DNA of 7,830 bases from Bacteroidia bacterium (GTDB lineage Bacteria; Bacteroidota; Bacteroidia; SpSt-205): the NCBI GenBank assembly GCA_025060275.1, contig JANXCJ010000091.1, forward strand, positions 1 through 7,830, written 5' to 3'. The notes beneath the pieces are model-generated. The model had not been told where the DNA came from. It searched no databases and worked only from the letters and a program-made list of their open reading frames with translations. Below, one piece after another: positions 6,590 through 7,830 of the stretch. A program made the translations under genes and the position numbers. Each line of letters starts with the position of its first letter. Position 1 is the stretch's first letter.

Positions 6590-7743
6590 GAAAAGAGTGG
6601 GGTAGAAGGGTTTTTCAGGTTGCTGCTTTGACCACATTTCTGATACTTGGGGGTATTACTATTTTTCTTTTCCGGGAGGCCCTGCCTGCTATCATCGGGT
6701 CTCCCTATGAGGAGATACGGTTTGGGGTACATCCTACTAATCCGTTGCATGCGCTTACATCTTCAGAAGCAAGAGCTTTGATAAAGGGCGAGAGAACATG
6801 GGCATCTCTCGGCGGGCCTCATGCACCCTTAGTGCTAGTTCATCTAGGCAATATTGAACGATACCTTCAGGGGCCTCTGACTACCGCGGATGTGGAGCGA
6901 TGTATAGACTCCCTTGCGGATTACAGGGGGGTTCTTTTTGCCTTACCTCCTTCCTTGATGCCTACTAAAGCCAAGCCGATCCGGGTATCATGGAACAGTG
7001 TAAAAGAGCTATTCCTTTCCATACATTGGTCTCCTACATATGAGCCTGTGCCTTCCGTGGGAGTTTGGCCCTTGATTTTGGGAAGCCTTTGGGTAAGTTT
7101 CATAGGGCTCCTTGTAGTTGTGCCGTTAGGAATAGCCATGGCGGTGTATGCGGTAGAATTCTTGCCTAAGCATCTTTATTATCCGCTAAAGATTATGTGG
7201 GAGATGTTAGCGGGACTTCCTTCAGTCATAGTGGGCTTTTGGGGGCTTGTGGTACTGGTGCCATGGATTCAGAAGGTTTTCAGACTAAATGCGGGAGAAA
7301 CGGCTTTGACGGCGGGTCTGCTCTTAGGATGGATGACCCTACCCCTTATGGCGAGCTTAGTAGAGGAAGCCCTTCAAGCCATTCCACCTTTGTTATCCGA
7401 GTCCAGCTATGGGTTAGGGGCTACGCAGTGGCAGACCATTCTGCGTCTCAAACTACCCTATGTGATGCCCTCTATCGTTACTGCTACACTACTCTCTGCA
7501 GGACGCATATTGGGGGAGACCATGGTGGTACTGATGGTAAGCGGAAATGCTCCATTGCTTTCTTTCACACCCCTTGCACCCGTAAGGACATTACCTGCTA
7601 CATTAGCAGCCGAATTAGGAGAGGCGCCGGTAGGAAGTTATCATTATAGTGTGTTATTCCTCTTGGGTAGTATCTTGTTTATAGTTACGCTTTTGCTGAA
7701 TATAGCAGCATACTCTATTCGTCCTCGCCATGGCTCTGCATAG
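6586..7743 (+). CDS. pstC: Phosphate ABC transporter permease PstC with a PstS-lobe-like insertion
   Basis: This is one of the two inner-membrane permeases that form the phosphate channel with PstA. It has 385 residues, longer than a typical PstC (~300). TM1 is at ~11-37. The canonical part resumes at ~135 with SIHWSPTYEPVPSVGVWPLI, followed by TM segments at ~160-185 and ~205-230 and further helices. The cytoplasmic EAA-type coupling motif ESSYGLGATQWQTILRLKLP (272-291) contacts the ATPase, and GRILGETMVVLMVSGN (306-321) is a PstC hallmark. Residues ~45-134 are extra, lie in the periplasmic loop after TM1, and resemble the second lobe of PstS (VHPTNP at 48-53, GERTWASLGGP at 68-78). The start overlaps the pstS stop (ATGA), and the end overlaps pstA by 14 bases, implying translational coupling. 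Confidence 0.92.
   Translation: MRKEWGRRVFQVAALTTFLILGGITIFLFREALPAIIGSPYEEIRFGVHPTNPLHALTSSEARALIKGERTWASLGGPHAPLVLVHLGNIERYLQGPLTTADVERCIDSLADYRGVLFALPPSLMPTKAKPIRVSWNSVKELFLSIHWSPTYEPVPSVGVWPLILGSLWVSFIGLLVVVPLGIAMAVYAVEFLPKHLYYPLKIMWEMLAGLPSVIVGFWGLVVLVPWIQKVFRLNAGETALTAGLLLGWMTLPLMASLVEEALQAIPPLLSESSYGLGATQWQTILRLKLPYVMPSIVTATLLSAGRILGETMVVLMVSGNAPLLSFTPLAPVRTLPATLAAELGEAPVGSYHYSVLFLLGSILFIVTLLLNIAAYSIRPRHGSA
6718..6987 (+). other. PstS-lobe-like domain embedded in the PstC periplasmic loop
   Basis: The encoded residues (PstC ~45-134) align with PstS ~102-207 from the neighbouring gene. VHPTNPL matches VHPSNPV, GERTWASLGGPHAPLVL matches GRIRNWKDLGGPDMPIL, and SLADYRGVLFALPPSLMP matches SLSQTAGAIGYVGIAYVNP. 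The PstS section carrying RESSSGT is replaced by VHLGNIERYL and shortened by about 25 residues, so conventional phosphate binding by this lobe looks unlikely. Confidence 0.7.
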
Positions 7744-7830
7744 ACGCTATGGAGAAAAACTCGCCACCATTTTTATTACCCTCTTAAGCTGGTCTGCGAT
7801 TGCAGTACTTGGAGGGGTGGTAAGTTTCTT
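7730..7830 (+). CDS. pstA: Phosphate ABC transporter permease PstA, N-terminal fragment (runs off right edge)
   Basis: From ATG 7730, 33 complete codons are in view: a basic start (MALHRRYGEKLAT) followed by a hydrophobic segment (IFITLLSWSAIAVLGGVVSF) that would be TM1, with a positive-inside orientation as expected for PstA. The assignment rests on that pattern plus its position directly after pstC, which it overlaps by 14 bases in another frame. PstA would pair with PstC to form the channel. The diagnostic EAA motif and the rest of the permease are beyond the window. Confidence 0.8.
   Translation, partial: MALHRRYGEKLATIFITLLSWSAIAVLGGVVSF

Noticed and set aside
7197..7649. A 150-codon plus-strand frame inside pstC
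   Set aside because: It lies entirely within the clear PstC coding region in another frame, and its product has no membrane or family features.

Overview
The window looks like chromosomal DNA of a member of the Bacteroidota or a close relative. Four signs point that way: (1) a secreted beta-propeller protein ending in a type IX secretion (T9SS, Por) sorting-domain-like module; (2) a sensor with a periplasmic propeller, a Y_Y_Y-type domain and one membrane helix, typical of that phylum; (3) two perfect matches to the Bacteroidota -7 promoter element TAnnTTTG just ahead of genes; (4) mostly weak or absent Shine-Dalgarno sites. No rRNA, tRNA, CRISPR array, insertion sequence or phage gene was seen, and genus cannot be fixed from the sequence.

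Layout. On the minus strand, 1-1856 is one uninterrupted reading frame that runs off the left edge. It is the N-terminal 618 residues of a propeller-type sensor, with its signalling domain outside the window. Diverging from it on the plus strand are a small exported Cys/His-rich HMA-like protein (1964-2362) and, 17 bases later, a seven-repeat secreted propeller protein with a T9SS-like C-terminus (2380-3741). A strong intrinsic terminator follows at about 3766-3816. Convergent on the minus strand is dihydrolipoamide dehydrogenase, lpd (3856-5238), which appears to start at TTG. Divergent from lpd on the plus strand are a probable methylmalonyl-CoA epimerase (5349-5759) and the high-affinity phosphate uptake genes pstS (5783-6589), pstC (6586-7743) and the start of pstA (7730 to the right edge). 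The pst genes overlap each other, as in a translationally coupled operon.

How they work together. PstS is a lipoprotein that captures phosphate and passes it to the PstC/PstA channel; the ATPase PstB is expected downstream. Lpd serves the 2-oxoacid dehydrogenase and/or glycine cleavage complexes, and the epimerase serves the propionate/methylmalonyl-CoA route. The sensor and the two exported proteins it diverges from may form a surface-related module, but that link rests on gene order alone.

The most unusual observation is in PstC. Between its first and second membrane helices lies a segment of about 90 residues resembling one lobe of the phosphate-binding protein encoded immediately upstream. 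It shares VHPxNP, W and LGGP landmarks, but the stretch corresponding to the phosphate-contacting RESSSGT loop is lost. Second-tier observations are promoter boxes placed so close to start codons that transcripts may be nearly leaderless, an HMA-like protein whose cysteines sit in an unusual place, and an lpd gene whose family-typical N-terminus runs directly into a stop codon.
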